In this document: in pieces, positions 6,999 to 13,624 of the stretch
How positions within the stretch are numbered: position 1 is the stretch's first letter
Layout of the letters: each line of letters opens with the position of its first letter
DNA from: CAIQIA01 sp049317465
Lineage (GTDB): Bacteria > Cyanobacteriota > Cyanobacteriia > PCC-6307 > Cyanobiaceae
Direction: 5' to 3'
Length of the DNA stretch: 13,624 bases
Assembly (NCBI GenBank): GCA_049317465.1
Contig: JBMOIF010000063.1
Coordinates: 1 to 13,624 of the forward strand
Notes under the pieces: generated by a model
The model's input: the letters and a program-made list of their open reading frames with translations, nothing else
What the model was told of the DNA's origin: nothing
The model's database searches: none
Translations under genes and position numbers: made by a program

Positions 6999-9900
6999 CT
7001 ACCAGGGCCTGCCAGAGAGAACAATGCCTGCCCAGTAATACGGATGTTGCAGGCCTGGTCCCAGCCTAGCTTGTTCAGACACTGAAAGGCCACCGACAAG
7101 ACTATCCCCATTGGAGTCGATGATCTGATCACCTCTCACCTGGATGGCCCCACGACGGAATGCCTCCTGCGTCATCTGCAGGGCCTTGTCCTTGGCAATG
7201 CCATGGTGGAGCAGGTGATGAAATTGCACGGCGAATGCCGTCGCCACTGCATCATCAATTAGCCAGAGAGTTCCGATGGCACTGGTGGCCCCAGCCTGCA
7301 GGGCCAGCCCGGCAATGCCAAGTTCGCTCAGCTCGTCCCCGAGTGCCGTGCGGCAGGCGCTCACCACCACCAGGTCAGGGGTGTGCGATGGGCCTGGCTG
7401 GGCTGGGATGGCCAGGTCTTTCAACAACAGCTCACCGGAGGATGTGAAAATTCGAGCGGGCCTGCCATCTTTTGTCTGGAGCTCGGCATGGCTGGCGATG
7501 TGAAGATGGCCGACGGATCCAGACTGAAGAGCATCGCGTAATGCCTTCAGCGTGAACTCCTCGTCCAGCATGATGCGGCTGTCAGGTCGCAGGGCTGCGA
7601 TCCGCTGCAGTTCCTGGGGAACCATAGGCAGAGGTGCAAGGCCGTTCTGAAATCGGCTGCTGCCGGCCAGCAGGTTGCGCACAGCTCCTATCTGTTGTCG
7701 GCTCGTGCCCAGATCGGTCAGGGCCAGGGCAGGGGTGATCGTCAGGGCGTATTGCTCGCCGAAGTATCCATCTTTGATAGGCAGGGCGCTGAAGGGGATT
7801 CCCTGCAATCCCCGGTCCAGGGATAGCAGCAGGGAAGTGATGCCCTCCTGTTCAAGAGCTGCCAATGCCGGCCCCAGCAGGATCTGCCCCAGGGTCAGCC
7901 GTGATGGCTCAGAGACAAACCCCAGCTGCTGACTGCTCAGGCGATGCAACAGCCGGATCTGCTCCTGCAGCTGGCTGGCCGCAACCCGGCTTGTCCATCC
8001 ACGAATGTCGCCCTTGGGTGGGATCAGAATCTGGTCCAGCTGTGCCGTCCCTGAGGCATCGACGGCGCTGAGGTTGATGCGCAGAATCGCTGGCCGCTTG
8101 GCTCCCACCGTCGCAGCCTGTAGCTGAGCCTGCAGCACGGGTACCGACAGCGATCCTGATGAAGGACGGTCGCGCATGCCCAGGGCCGCGAGGGTGTTGC
8201 TGGTTGAGCGGGTTTCGGCCTCAGTGAAGCCCTCCATCGCTTCGCTGGGGCTCAACGCCCGACTGCCCATGGTGCTGGCGGTGACCCCGGTCATTCCTTC
8301 TTCCTGCGGTGCCAGCTGCGGGCCACTGAACCCGGGGGGCTGGTTCCGCTCGGCTGATGCCATCGGGACTGACCGCAGGCGTTCAGTTGGCTGCTGCCGA
8401 AGGTCAGAAGGTGAGATGGACTGTGCTGGTCGTGGAGTCTGCCCACGGGTTGTTGTCGCTGATTCAGGCCTCAGGCTGACCGGGGGCTGACTCGGCTGAA
8501 ACACCACTACTGCGCCGCTGTTCCCAAGCGATGCCATGCGCATTCTCTCGCTGATGTCTGCTGGGCGGTCATCAAGCCTGTCCCATGAACGGTGGCTTCT
8601 GCTGGTTGCCAGACCGCTTCTGTTATCGCTGAGCTGTCGAGATGTGACCGACTGCACTTTCAGGGGAATGTCGCTTTTGTCAGATTGCACAGAGCTGTCG
8701 CTGATCTCTGACCGTGCAGACCTTCTGGAAGCCAGCACCAGGCTCGGCTGGCTGTTGTTGCTTCTCATGTCAAAGCGGCTGCCCTGAATCTGAATCTCTT
8801 CGCCCGCACTGATCACGACTGTGGCGGCGCTGTTGCTGCTGCCTCCTGCTCGCGGTGTATTTGTTTTCGCATTCAGCTCGGTGCCGCTGATGGTGATTGG
8901 GCCTTGATTCCAGATGTGCAGCTCGCCGGCGGTGCTGTGGTTCAGGCTGCCGCTCTCTTTTGCCGGACCTGTTTCAATGTCAATTGTCACCCCCCCCTCG
9001 ATATGAATGGGGCTGCGGGTCTCGTTGAGCAATCGGATGATACCCCCGAAATTCTCATGAATGCCATGGACGGGGTCCAAGCTTGCGACCGAAAGAATAC
9101 TCTGTGAACCACTGATATTGATGCCGCCGTTGGAGGTGATAGCGATCGAGCCGCCCGTTGAGAGGGGCGCTGGAGATCGTCCCGGAAAGCTGTCTTCAAT
9201 GTCGAAAGGATCGTTGGGGCGACCTTTGATGGTGCTGTATCTCCTGACCTCGTATGTGCCACCGGTTGTGGTCTGCTGGGCACGCAGTTCTGTGTTCTCG
9301 AGCTTTATGTCGTGGCTTGTGCTTTCATTGTTCAGTGTGATGCCACCCCCGGCATAGATTTCGTGCCAGCGTTGCCCTGCCGGCATCTGATCTGCAAGTG
9401 ATAGAAGCTTGCTGTTGCGGATGCTGATACCATTCTTACTGCTCAGCCAGATGTCGCCGGCACCAAGTCCGCCGGAGGCGGACAGTATTGAGTCTTCCAC
9501 CCTGGTCATTGCCGCCTGGTCGTGGCCTTTGCTGCGCAGAACAATATCGCCGGCCAGGGTGTGAGTGGCATTAGCTTGGAGATGGCTCTGGCTGACAGTG
9601 ATGGCATTGCCTGCATCAAGAATGATCACGCCACTGGTTGCGCTCAGGCGGGCTTGGCTGCGAAAGCTGTCAGGTTCGCTCTTTTGGTGTGAGCTCACAT
9701 CCTGGGTTGTTGACAGGATGGAGCCATGACTCACGTGGATCGAGCCATCGGCATAGAGGCCTATGGATGCAGGATAGTCTTTGCCGATGTTCACTCCAAA
9801 CTGTTGATTGACGAAGCTGGTCTCTCTGACGAGGTCTTCCCATTGGTGCACCCCAGTGTCGAGGCGTGTGTCGCGGATGTAGATGCCGCCGGTCCCGTTT

Positions 9901-11750
9901 GACGACACAGCGTCGAATTGCAATGCTCCCTTCGGGGCGTGCAGCTGGGAACGTTCGATGGAAATCTCACCTGCCTTCAGGTTGATGATTTGCCCAGAGA
10001 GCCTGGTGTCGTCGACAGTGAGAGCCCCTGGCCCCGGGCTCACCGCGCTGGCGCCCTGCAGCTGAATCAGCCCTCGTCTGCCAGGCACACCGGCTTCCCC
10101 GGACACGTTCTTAAGAACCAGCCCACCACCGCTGTTGATCGCGATCTGCTGTGCCCTGAGCTCCACCGCGGTGAGCTGGCTTGCATCTGCAGACGGACTC
10201 TCGGCCGCAAGCTCGATCAAACCCCGATCACCTGCCTGATGGGTGTCAACAGTCACCTGCTCCAGCTCAAAACCCCCGGGTGCCCTCACGGCAATGGTGG
10301 CCGCCTTCAGCTGACTGTCATGAATGGCGGCACGACCGTTGCTGTTGCCTCCCCACCCCGACTCCAGCACGATCTGCCCCTCTGCACCACTCGGGTCTGT
10401 CACGACCTCCAGCCCTGCCGCCTGAAGCTCACCGGCCGCTCGGAGCTGCACCGCACCGCCCCGCAGAACCAGATCGCGGAGCTCCACTTTCCCCGAATCC
10501 TGATCGCCTGTTCCCGAGCCTGCCTGCAGGACGATCTGACCCTGGCGGGCGATGTCCTGAGCGGTAGCGCTCAAGTTCTGAATCAGGAGACCTGACCTTG
10601 TGGTCACCTCGATGGAGGCGCCCTGCAGCTCCACCTGTTCCAGGCGGGCGCCATCTCCCTGCACCCGAACCTGCCCCCCCCGCAGCTGGCTCTCCGAAAG
10701 GTGAACTGACCCTGTACTGCTCTGGACGATCAGGTTGCCGTCGGCGGCTTTGGCCTGCAGCCCATCGGCATGCAAAGAACCGCCGCTGCGCAGCAACACG
10801 TCCCCACCCTGCAGGGCAACGTGGTGCAGTTGCATCGTCGCCGATGGGGTGCTGCCCGTCTCCAACTGCAGCACCCCCACCTGGCTGGATGTGCCGGATT
10901 GCACGCTCACCCCTTCCGCACGGAGGCCACCGCGCCCGTGAACCAGGACAGACTCCCCCTGGAGGTGGGCCTGCCGCAACTGCACCTGACCTCCTTCAGC
11001 GAGGGCCTGCAGGGCCAGGGGGCCTTTGCTGTGCAGCTGCAGGCGCTGCAGGTTGAGGTTTCCGCCGCTGAGCTGCAGGGCGCCGCCTGCCCTGAGTTCG
11101 CTGCTGCTCCCTGGTGCCGTCTCGATGGGTCCTCGGCCGCTGTCAAGCAGCAGATGACGGTCGACCGTCAGCCGCCCGCCTGCCAGAACGATCGGGGCGC
11201 TGCCTTGCAGGCCTAAACGCTGGCTGATGTCTCCCGCGCCGTCTGCTTGAGGCTCAAGCTGGATGGCCTGCCCCAGCTGGCCAACGGCCGCCTCAAGCCC
11301 TCCGCTGGCCACGAAGACGCCGCTGCCCAGCCGGATCGAAGGTGATGTGCTGAACAGCTGGGAGGGTGCATTGACAATTCGGCTGCCGGGGCCGAGCCAG
11401 ATGCCACCGGGGGACAGCCAGATCAGGCTGGTGGGTGAACTCAGCCGGAGCGGGGTGTCAAAGAAGCTGCCGGCCGGATCACCCACCCCCACCACCACGG
11501 TCTGACGTCGGCGAGTGTCGAGATCGACCCGTTGGATCCCTGAGCGGGTGTCATAACGGCCCAGGCGTAGAAAAAGATTGCCCCCTGCTGCAGTACCACC
11601 CTCAATGGCGCAGACGCCTCTGTCGCAGCGCCCGAGGGCTGAGCCGTTGACGCGGGTCCCCAGGCCCCCGGGCTGAACCTGGGCCACCACCGGACTGCAC
11701 AGCAGCGGGGCATGACTGAGCAGGGCCAGCAGCCGCAGCCGGGTTGGCAT
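6999..11750 (-). CDS. TpsA exoprotein (filamentous-hemagglutinin type) with C-terminal CHAT caspase-like domain
   Basis: Numbered from ATG 11750 (1583 residues): signal peptide 1-24 (MPTRLRLLALL...VVAQ); TPS secretion domain about 30-165, with IEGGTAAGGNLF and LSPGGIWLGPGSRI matching the cyanobacterial GGTxxGGNLF and NPNGIIFGPNA blocks; a right-handed beta-helix of irregular repeats (LQGGDVLLRSGGSL, LRGGAVQLRAAGEL) to about 1007; a Ser/Arg/Pro-rich linker to about 1218; and a CHAT domain 1219-1583. The CHAT dyad is intact: H1421 in HIASH (codon 7490-7488) and C1466 in SACRTALGD (codon 7355-7353), followed by GIAGLALQAGATSAIGTLW. CHAT belongs to the caspase/separase peptidase clan, so a surface or released protease is likely. 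An ATG at 11774 is also in frame, but GGAG (11757-11754) precedes ATG 11750 and the predicted -10 element overlaps 11774. First gene of the operon. Confidence 0.9.
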   Translation of the reverse strand: MPTRLRLLALLSHAPLLCSPVVAQVQPGGLGTRVNGSALGRCDRGVCAIEGGTAAGGNLFLRLGRYDTRSGIQRVDLDTRRRQTVVVGVGDPAGSFFDTPLRLSSPTSLIWLSPGGIWLGPGSRIVNAPSQLFSTSPSIRLGSGVFVASGGLEAAVGQLGQAIQLEPQADGAGDISQRLGLQGSAPIVLAGGRLTVDRHLLLDSGRGPIETAPGSSSELRAGGALQLSGGNLNLQRLQLHSKGPLALQALAEGGQVQLRQAHLQGESVLVHGRGGLRAEGVSVQSGTSSQVGVLQLETGSTPSATMQLHHVALQGGDVLLRSGGSLHADGLQAKAADGNLIVQSSTGSVHLSESQLRGGQVRVQGDGARLEQVELQGASIEVTTRSGLLIQNLSATAQDIARQGQIVLQAGSGTGDQDSGKVELRDLVLRGGAVQLRAAGELQAAGLEVVTDPSGAEGQIVLESGWGGNSNGRAAIHDSQLKAATIAVRAPGGFELEQVTVDTHQAGDRGLIELAAESPSADASQLTAVELRAQQIAINSGGGLVLKNVSGEAGVPGRRGLIQLQGASAVSPGPGALTVDDTRLSGQIINLKAGEISIERSQLHAPKGALQFDAVSSNGTGGIYIRDTRLDTGVHQWEDLVRETSFVNQQFGVNIGKDYPASIGLYADGSIHVSHGSILSTTQDVSSHQKSEPDSFRSQARLSATSGVIILDAGNAITVSQSHLQANATHTLAGDIVLRSKGHDQAAMTRVEDSILSASGGLGAGDIWLSSKNGISIRNSKLLSLADQMPAGQRWHEIYAGGGITLNNESTSHDIKLENTELRAQQTTTGGTYEVRRYSTIKGRPNDPFDIEDSFPGRSPAPLSTGGSIAITSNGGINISGSQSILSVASLDPVHGIHENFGGIIRLLNETRSPIHIEGGVTIDIETGPAKESGSLNHSTAGELHIWNQGPITISGTELNAKTNTPRAGGSSNSAATVVISAGEEIQIQGSRFDMRSNNSQPSLVLASRRSARSEISDSSVQSDKSDIPLKVQSVTSRQLSDNRSGLATSRSHRSWDRLDDRPADISERMRMASLGNSGAVVVFQPSQPPVSLRPESATTTRGQTPRPAQSISPSDLRQQPTERLRSVPMASAERNQPPGFSGPQLAPQEEGMTGVTASTMGSRALSPSEAMEGFTEAETRSTSNTLAALGMRDRPSSGSLSVPVLQAQLQAATVGAKRPAILRINLSAVDASGTAQLDQILIPPKGDIRGWTSRVAASQLQEQIRLLHRLSSQQLGFVSEPSRLTLGQILLGPALAALEQEGITSLLLSLDRGLQGIPFSALPIKDGYFGEQYALTITPALALTDLGTSRQQIGAVRNLLAGSSRFQNGLAPLPMVPQELQRIAALRPDSRIMLDEEFTLKALRDALQSGSVGHLHIASHAELQTKDGRPARIFTSSGELLLKDLAIPAQPGPSHTPDLVVVSACRTALGDELSELGIAGLALQAGATSAIGTLWLIDDAVATAFAVQFHHLLHHGIAKDKALQMTQEAFRRGAIQVRGDQIIDSNGDSLVGGLSVSEQARLGPGLQHPYYWAGIVLSGRPW

Positions 11751-11753
11751 GGA

Positions 11754-11757
11754 CTCC
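11754..11757 (-). promoter_or_regulatory. Shine-Dalgarno GGAG favouring the ATG at 11750
   Basis: On the minus strand GGAG, with a further GGA four bases upstream (GGATGGAG), precedes ATG 11750 by 3 nt. Nothing similar precedes ATG 11774. Together with the predicted promoter position this favours the shorter exoprotein. Confidence 0.5.
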
Positions 11758-11772
11758 ATCCACGACTCACGC

Positions 11773-11781
11773 ATTGCAGCA
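11773..11781 (-). promoter_or_regulatory. Extended -10 element of the TPS operon promoter (predicted)
   Basis: The minus strand reads TGC-TGCAAT, an extended -10 (TGn) plus a hexamer matching TATAAT at four of six positions. Its centre lies 32 bp from the centre of the CRP palindrome, exactly the class II geometry (site at -41.5). The start point would be the G near 11766, giving a leader of about 16 nt that includes the GGAG. Confidence 0.5.
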
Positions 11782-11799
11782 GGGGCAACCCCATGGGGC

Positions 11800-11815
11800 T
11801 GTGATCTCGATCACA
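11800..11815. promoter_or_regulatory. Consensus CRP (cAMP receptor protein) operator
   Basis: The sequence is TGTGATCTCGATCACA: arms TGTGATC and GATCACA separated by two bases, matching TGTGA-N6-TCACA without mismatch. It lies between the divergent TPS operon and the Crp-family gene. It is placed for class II activation of the operon, and ends 23 bp before the proposed GTG of the regulator, where it could cause autorepression. The same bases would be inside the coding region if the regulator began at ATG 11749. Confidence 0.85.
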
Positions 11816-11838
11816 CTGTCATCAGTCGCCGCCGACTT

Positions 11839-12543
11839 GTGAACGGGGCCTTCACTTCTAAGCCGGTCGATCTCTCAGGAATACCACTCTTTGCCGATCT
11901 CACCGAGGAGCAGCATCGGAAGCTTCTGGAGCAGCACCGCTCGGTGGCACTTCAGGCAGATCACCTGCTGGTGCTCGAGCAGGACGAGAGCCAGGGGTTG
12001 TTTCTCCTGTGCCAGGGACTGATGAAGGTGCGCTGCTTCAACCAGGAGGGGGAGGAGGCTGTGATCGCCCTGCTGGGGCCCGGTGAGATCTGCGGCGAAA
12101 TGGCTGTGCTCGAGTCAAGGGGACGCCGTTCAGCCGATGTGGTGGCCCTCACGCCCTGTGAGCTCGTGAACCTGCGGGCGAGCCCCTTCTCGGCTCTTCT
12201 GCGCACCGAAACGCGGCTCGCCCTCGCCCTGGCCAGGCTCCAGGCCAGCCGATTGCGGGCTCTCAACCGGCGCTTTGCCCTGCAGGGTGCCGACGCCACC
12301 ACCCGGTTGTTGGCGAGCCTGCTTGATCTGGCTCTCCAGGCCAATCCCGATGGGGATGCCAAAAGTCCGATACCTGCGTTGCCCCAGCGTGAGCTGGCGC
12401 TGCTGGCCGGCCTCGCCCGTGAGACCGCGTCGCGCACCCTCAGTCGCCTTCGCCAGCGAGGAACTGTTGCGGTTACTGCCGATGGAGGCCTGCAGCTGCA
12501 AGACCTTGAACCCCTGCGCCGCCGCGGGCTGATCGACGGTTGA
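11839..12543 (+). CDS. Crp/Fnr-family transcription factor, predicted cAMP-binding
   Basis: From GTG 11839 (234 residues): cyclic-nucleotide-binding beta-roll (about 12-120), dimerisation helix, and winged HTH (about 180-230). The phosphate-binding cassette GEMAVLESRGRRSA has E87, R97 and S98 with the same spacing as E. coli CRP E72, R82 and S83, supporting cAMP binding. In the dimer helix the T127/S128 equivalents read S137/R138, a deviation at the adenine contact. The recognition helix ARETASR supplies R194, E195 and R199, equivalent to CRP R180, E181 and R185, which read TGTGA. An in-frame ATG at 11749 would add 30 residues unlike the family start and would bury the operator in coding sequence, so I prefer GTG 11839. 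It is divergent from the TPS operon and probably regulates it and itself. NtcA is less likely, given the cAMP cassette and the TGTGA-type site. Confidence 0.88.
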   Translation: MNGAFTSKPVDLSGIPLFADLTEEQHRKLLEQHRSVALQADHLLVLEQDESQGLFLLCQGLMKVRCFNQEGEEAVIALLGPGEICGEMAVLESRGRRSADVVALTPCELVNLRASPFSALLRTETRLALALARLQASRLRALNRRFALQGADATTRLLASLLDLALQANPDGDAKSPIPALPQRELALLAGLARETASRTLSRLRQRGTVAVTADGGLQLQDLEPLRRRGLIDG

Positions 12544-12553
12544 GCCTGCCCCT

Positions 12554-12586
12554 TGATCACCCCTTCAGACCTGATCACCCCTTCAG
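12554..12586. repeat. Tandem 15-bp repeat (18-bp period) at the end of speA
   Basis: TGATCACCCCTTCAG occurs at 12554-12568 and again at 12572-12586. The second copy contains the speA stop and last codons on the minus strand; the first lies in the 31-bp gap to the convergent regulator gene. Confidence 0.8.
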
Positions 12587-13624
12587 GTAGGTGGTCTGTT
12601 CAAGGCTGGCGCGCAGGTGGGCCATCAGCCGGCGGGCATCGCTGATGGCCAGTTCGCCGCGGCCGATGGCGGCCTCACTGGCCATGCGCAGCCGCTCCAG
12701 CAGCAGCGCCGGGTCGTGTTCCATCGCCTGGAGCACCTCGGCATTGGTGTCACCACGCACCACGTGGTCCACCTGGTAGCCCCCGCCGCTGGCCAGACGG
12801 ATGTGCACGGCGTTCGTGCTGCCGAACAGGTTGTGCAGGTTGCCCATCACCTCCTGGTAGGCGCCGCCCAGGAACAGACCGATCCAGTAGGGCTCACCGG
12901 GGCGCAGCTCGTGCAGCTCCAGCAGGGTCTTGACCTGGCCGCGGTCGATGAAGCGGGCCAGCTTGCCGTCGGAATCGCAGGTCAGGTCAGCGAAGCTGCC
13001 GAGCCGCTGGGGCCGTTCGTCGAGCCGGTGCACCGGCATCACGGGGAACAGCTGGTCGATGGCCCAGGTGTCGGGGGCGGAACGGAACACCGACAGGTTG
13101 GCGTAGTACATCGCCGCCAGGGCCCTGGGCAGGTCGGCCAGTTCGGCGGCCATCGGGGTGCCGGCGGGCAGCTGCCCCAGCCGTGCGGCGATCGCCTCGC
13201 AGCAGGCCCAGTACAGCCGCTCGGCCAGGGCCCGCTGGGGCAGGGTCAGGTAGCCGAGGCGAAAGGCCGAGAGGGCATCGTCCTTGAACTTGATGGCGTC
13301 GTTCCAGGCCTCCTGCAGGTTGTCGTCGCCGATGCCGGCGAGGGTGTCGCGCAGGTTGCGCACGATCAGCGGTTCGTCGCCCTCCGCTGCGGGGACGTCG
13401 GCGCTGACGCCGCCTGCCCCCAGCACATCGAACACCAGCACCGAGAAATGGCTGGCGATGGCCCGGCCGCTCTCACTCACCAGGGTCGGCAGCGGCACCC
13501 CGTGGGGTTCGCAGCATTCGCGCACCGTGGCGACCACATCGTTGGCGTAGTTCTGCAGCGAGTAATTGGTGGAGGCGGCGGTGGCGGTGCGGCTGCCGTC
13601 GTAGTCGATGCCGAGGCCGCCGCC
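12575..13624 (-). CDS. speA: Biosynthetic arginine decarboxylase, C-terminal 349 codons; 5' end outside window
   Basis: The enzyme is PLP-dependent (fold III) and converts arginine to agmatine and CO2, the first step of agmatine-route polyamine synthesis, in the cytoplasm. The frame is open to the window edge, where it begins GGGLGIDYDGSR, the glycine-rich PLP-phosphate loop. Further on come VSESGRAIASHFSVLVFDV, the active-site motif DLTCDSDGK, and the C-terminal blocks EPYWIGLFLGGAYQEVMGN and LFGSTNAVHIRL, all characteristic of SpeA. The protein ends in TYLKG. The N-terminal half of the barrel and the PLP lysine lie upstream of the visible part. It converges on the Crp-family gene with a 31-bp gap and no visible terminator. 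It looks like a housekeeping gene marking the border of the TPS locus. Confidence 0.95.
   Translation of the reverse strand, partial: GGGLGIDYDGSRTATAASTNYSLQNYANDVVATVRECCEPHGVPLPTLVSESGRAIASHFSVLVFDVLGAGGVSADVPAAEGDEPLIVRNLRDTLAGIGDDNLQEAWNDAIKFKDDALSAFRLGYLTLPQRALAERLYWACCEAIAARLGQLPAGTPMAAELADLPRALAAMYYANLSVFRSAPDTWAIDQLFPVMPVHRLDERPQRLGSFADLTCDSDGKLARFIDRGQVKTLLELHELRPGEPYWIGLFLGGAYQEVMGNLHNLFGSTNAVHIRLASGGGYQVDHVVRGDTNAEVLQAMEHDPALLLERLRMASEAAIGRGELAISDARRLMAHLRASLEQTTYLKG
13188..13195. repeat. HIP1 octamer GCGATCGC
   Basis: Second exact copy, inside speA. I saw no others in the window, so density is low. Confidence 0.75.

Noticed and set aside
9918..10595. Plus-strand 225-codon frame antisense to the beta-helix region of the exoprotein
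   Set aside because: No signal, domain or start context; it is the mirror of a repetitive coding region.
11749..11838. N-terminal extension of the Crp-family gene from ATG 11749
   Set aside because: The 30 extra residues are unlike the family N-terminus, would contain the consensus operator as coding sequence and would overlap the exoprotein signal-peptide region. GTG 11839 gives the usual family length.
11961..12578. Minus-strand 205-codon frame opposite the Crp-family gene
   Set aside because: Arg/Ser-rich shadow of the regulator's reading frame with no recognisable domain.
1..13624. CRISPR arrays, tRNA/rRNA genes, insertion sequences or transposases
   Set aside because: No regularly spaced repeats, cloverleaf-like tRNA ends, transposase motifs or terminal inverted repeats were seen. 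The only repeats are the RTX duplication, the speA-end duplication and two HIP1 octamers.

Overview
The window looks like a GC-rich picocyanobacterial chromosome of the Synechococcus/Cyanobium type. The evidence is a cyanobacterial-type biosynthetic arginine decarboxylase (SpeA), a two-partner-secretion (TPS) exoprotein of the cyanobacterial kind fused to a CHAT domain, a CHASE2 cyclase, a probable DUF928 protein, an RTX protein of a style common in marine Synechococcus, and two exact HIP1 octamers (GCGATCGC). No sequence search was possible, so the lineage is inferred.

Layout: (1) 2-829 (+) is the 3' end of an RTX repeat protein, closed by a strong intrinsic terminator at 878-903. (2) 830-1314 has no secure gene: it holds a doubtful 72-codon ORF and a second strong terminator (1219-1247). 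(3) 1315-1974 (+) is a secreted, probably DUF928-family protein whose 3' end overlaps the convergent cyclase gene by 49 bp. (4) 11750-1926 (-) is a compact four-gene operon, in order of transcription: a TPS exoprotein with a C-terminal CHAT (caspase-like) domain, an unrecognised secreted Cys-containing protein, a TpsB outer-membrane transporter, and a CHASE2/class III nucleotidyl cyclase. (5) A Crp-family regulator (11839-12543, +) is divergent from the operon. (6) The C-terminal 349 codons of speA (13624-12575, -) end the window.

The central observation is that the segment between the operon and the regulator contains TGTGA-TCTCGA-TCACA (11800-11815), which matches the cAMP-CRP consensus in both half-sites. 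An extended -10 element, TGC-TGCAAT, lies on the operon strand at exactly the spacing of a class II CRP-activated promoter. The regulator keeps the cAMP-phosphate-binding E/R/S cassette and the R-E-x-x-x-R recognition helix that suits TGTGA. The last gene of the operon is a membrane cyclase with a CHASE2 sensor domain.

Together these suggest a self-contained loop: envelope signal, then CHASE2 cyclase, then cAMP, then Crp, then expression of a secreted caspase-like TPS protein, its transporter and the cyclase itself. The parts belong to known families. The wiring is inference from sequence, but it makes specific, testable predictions.
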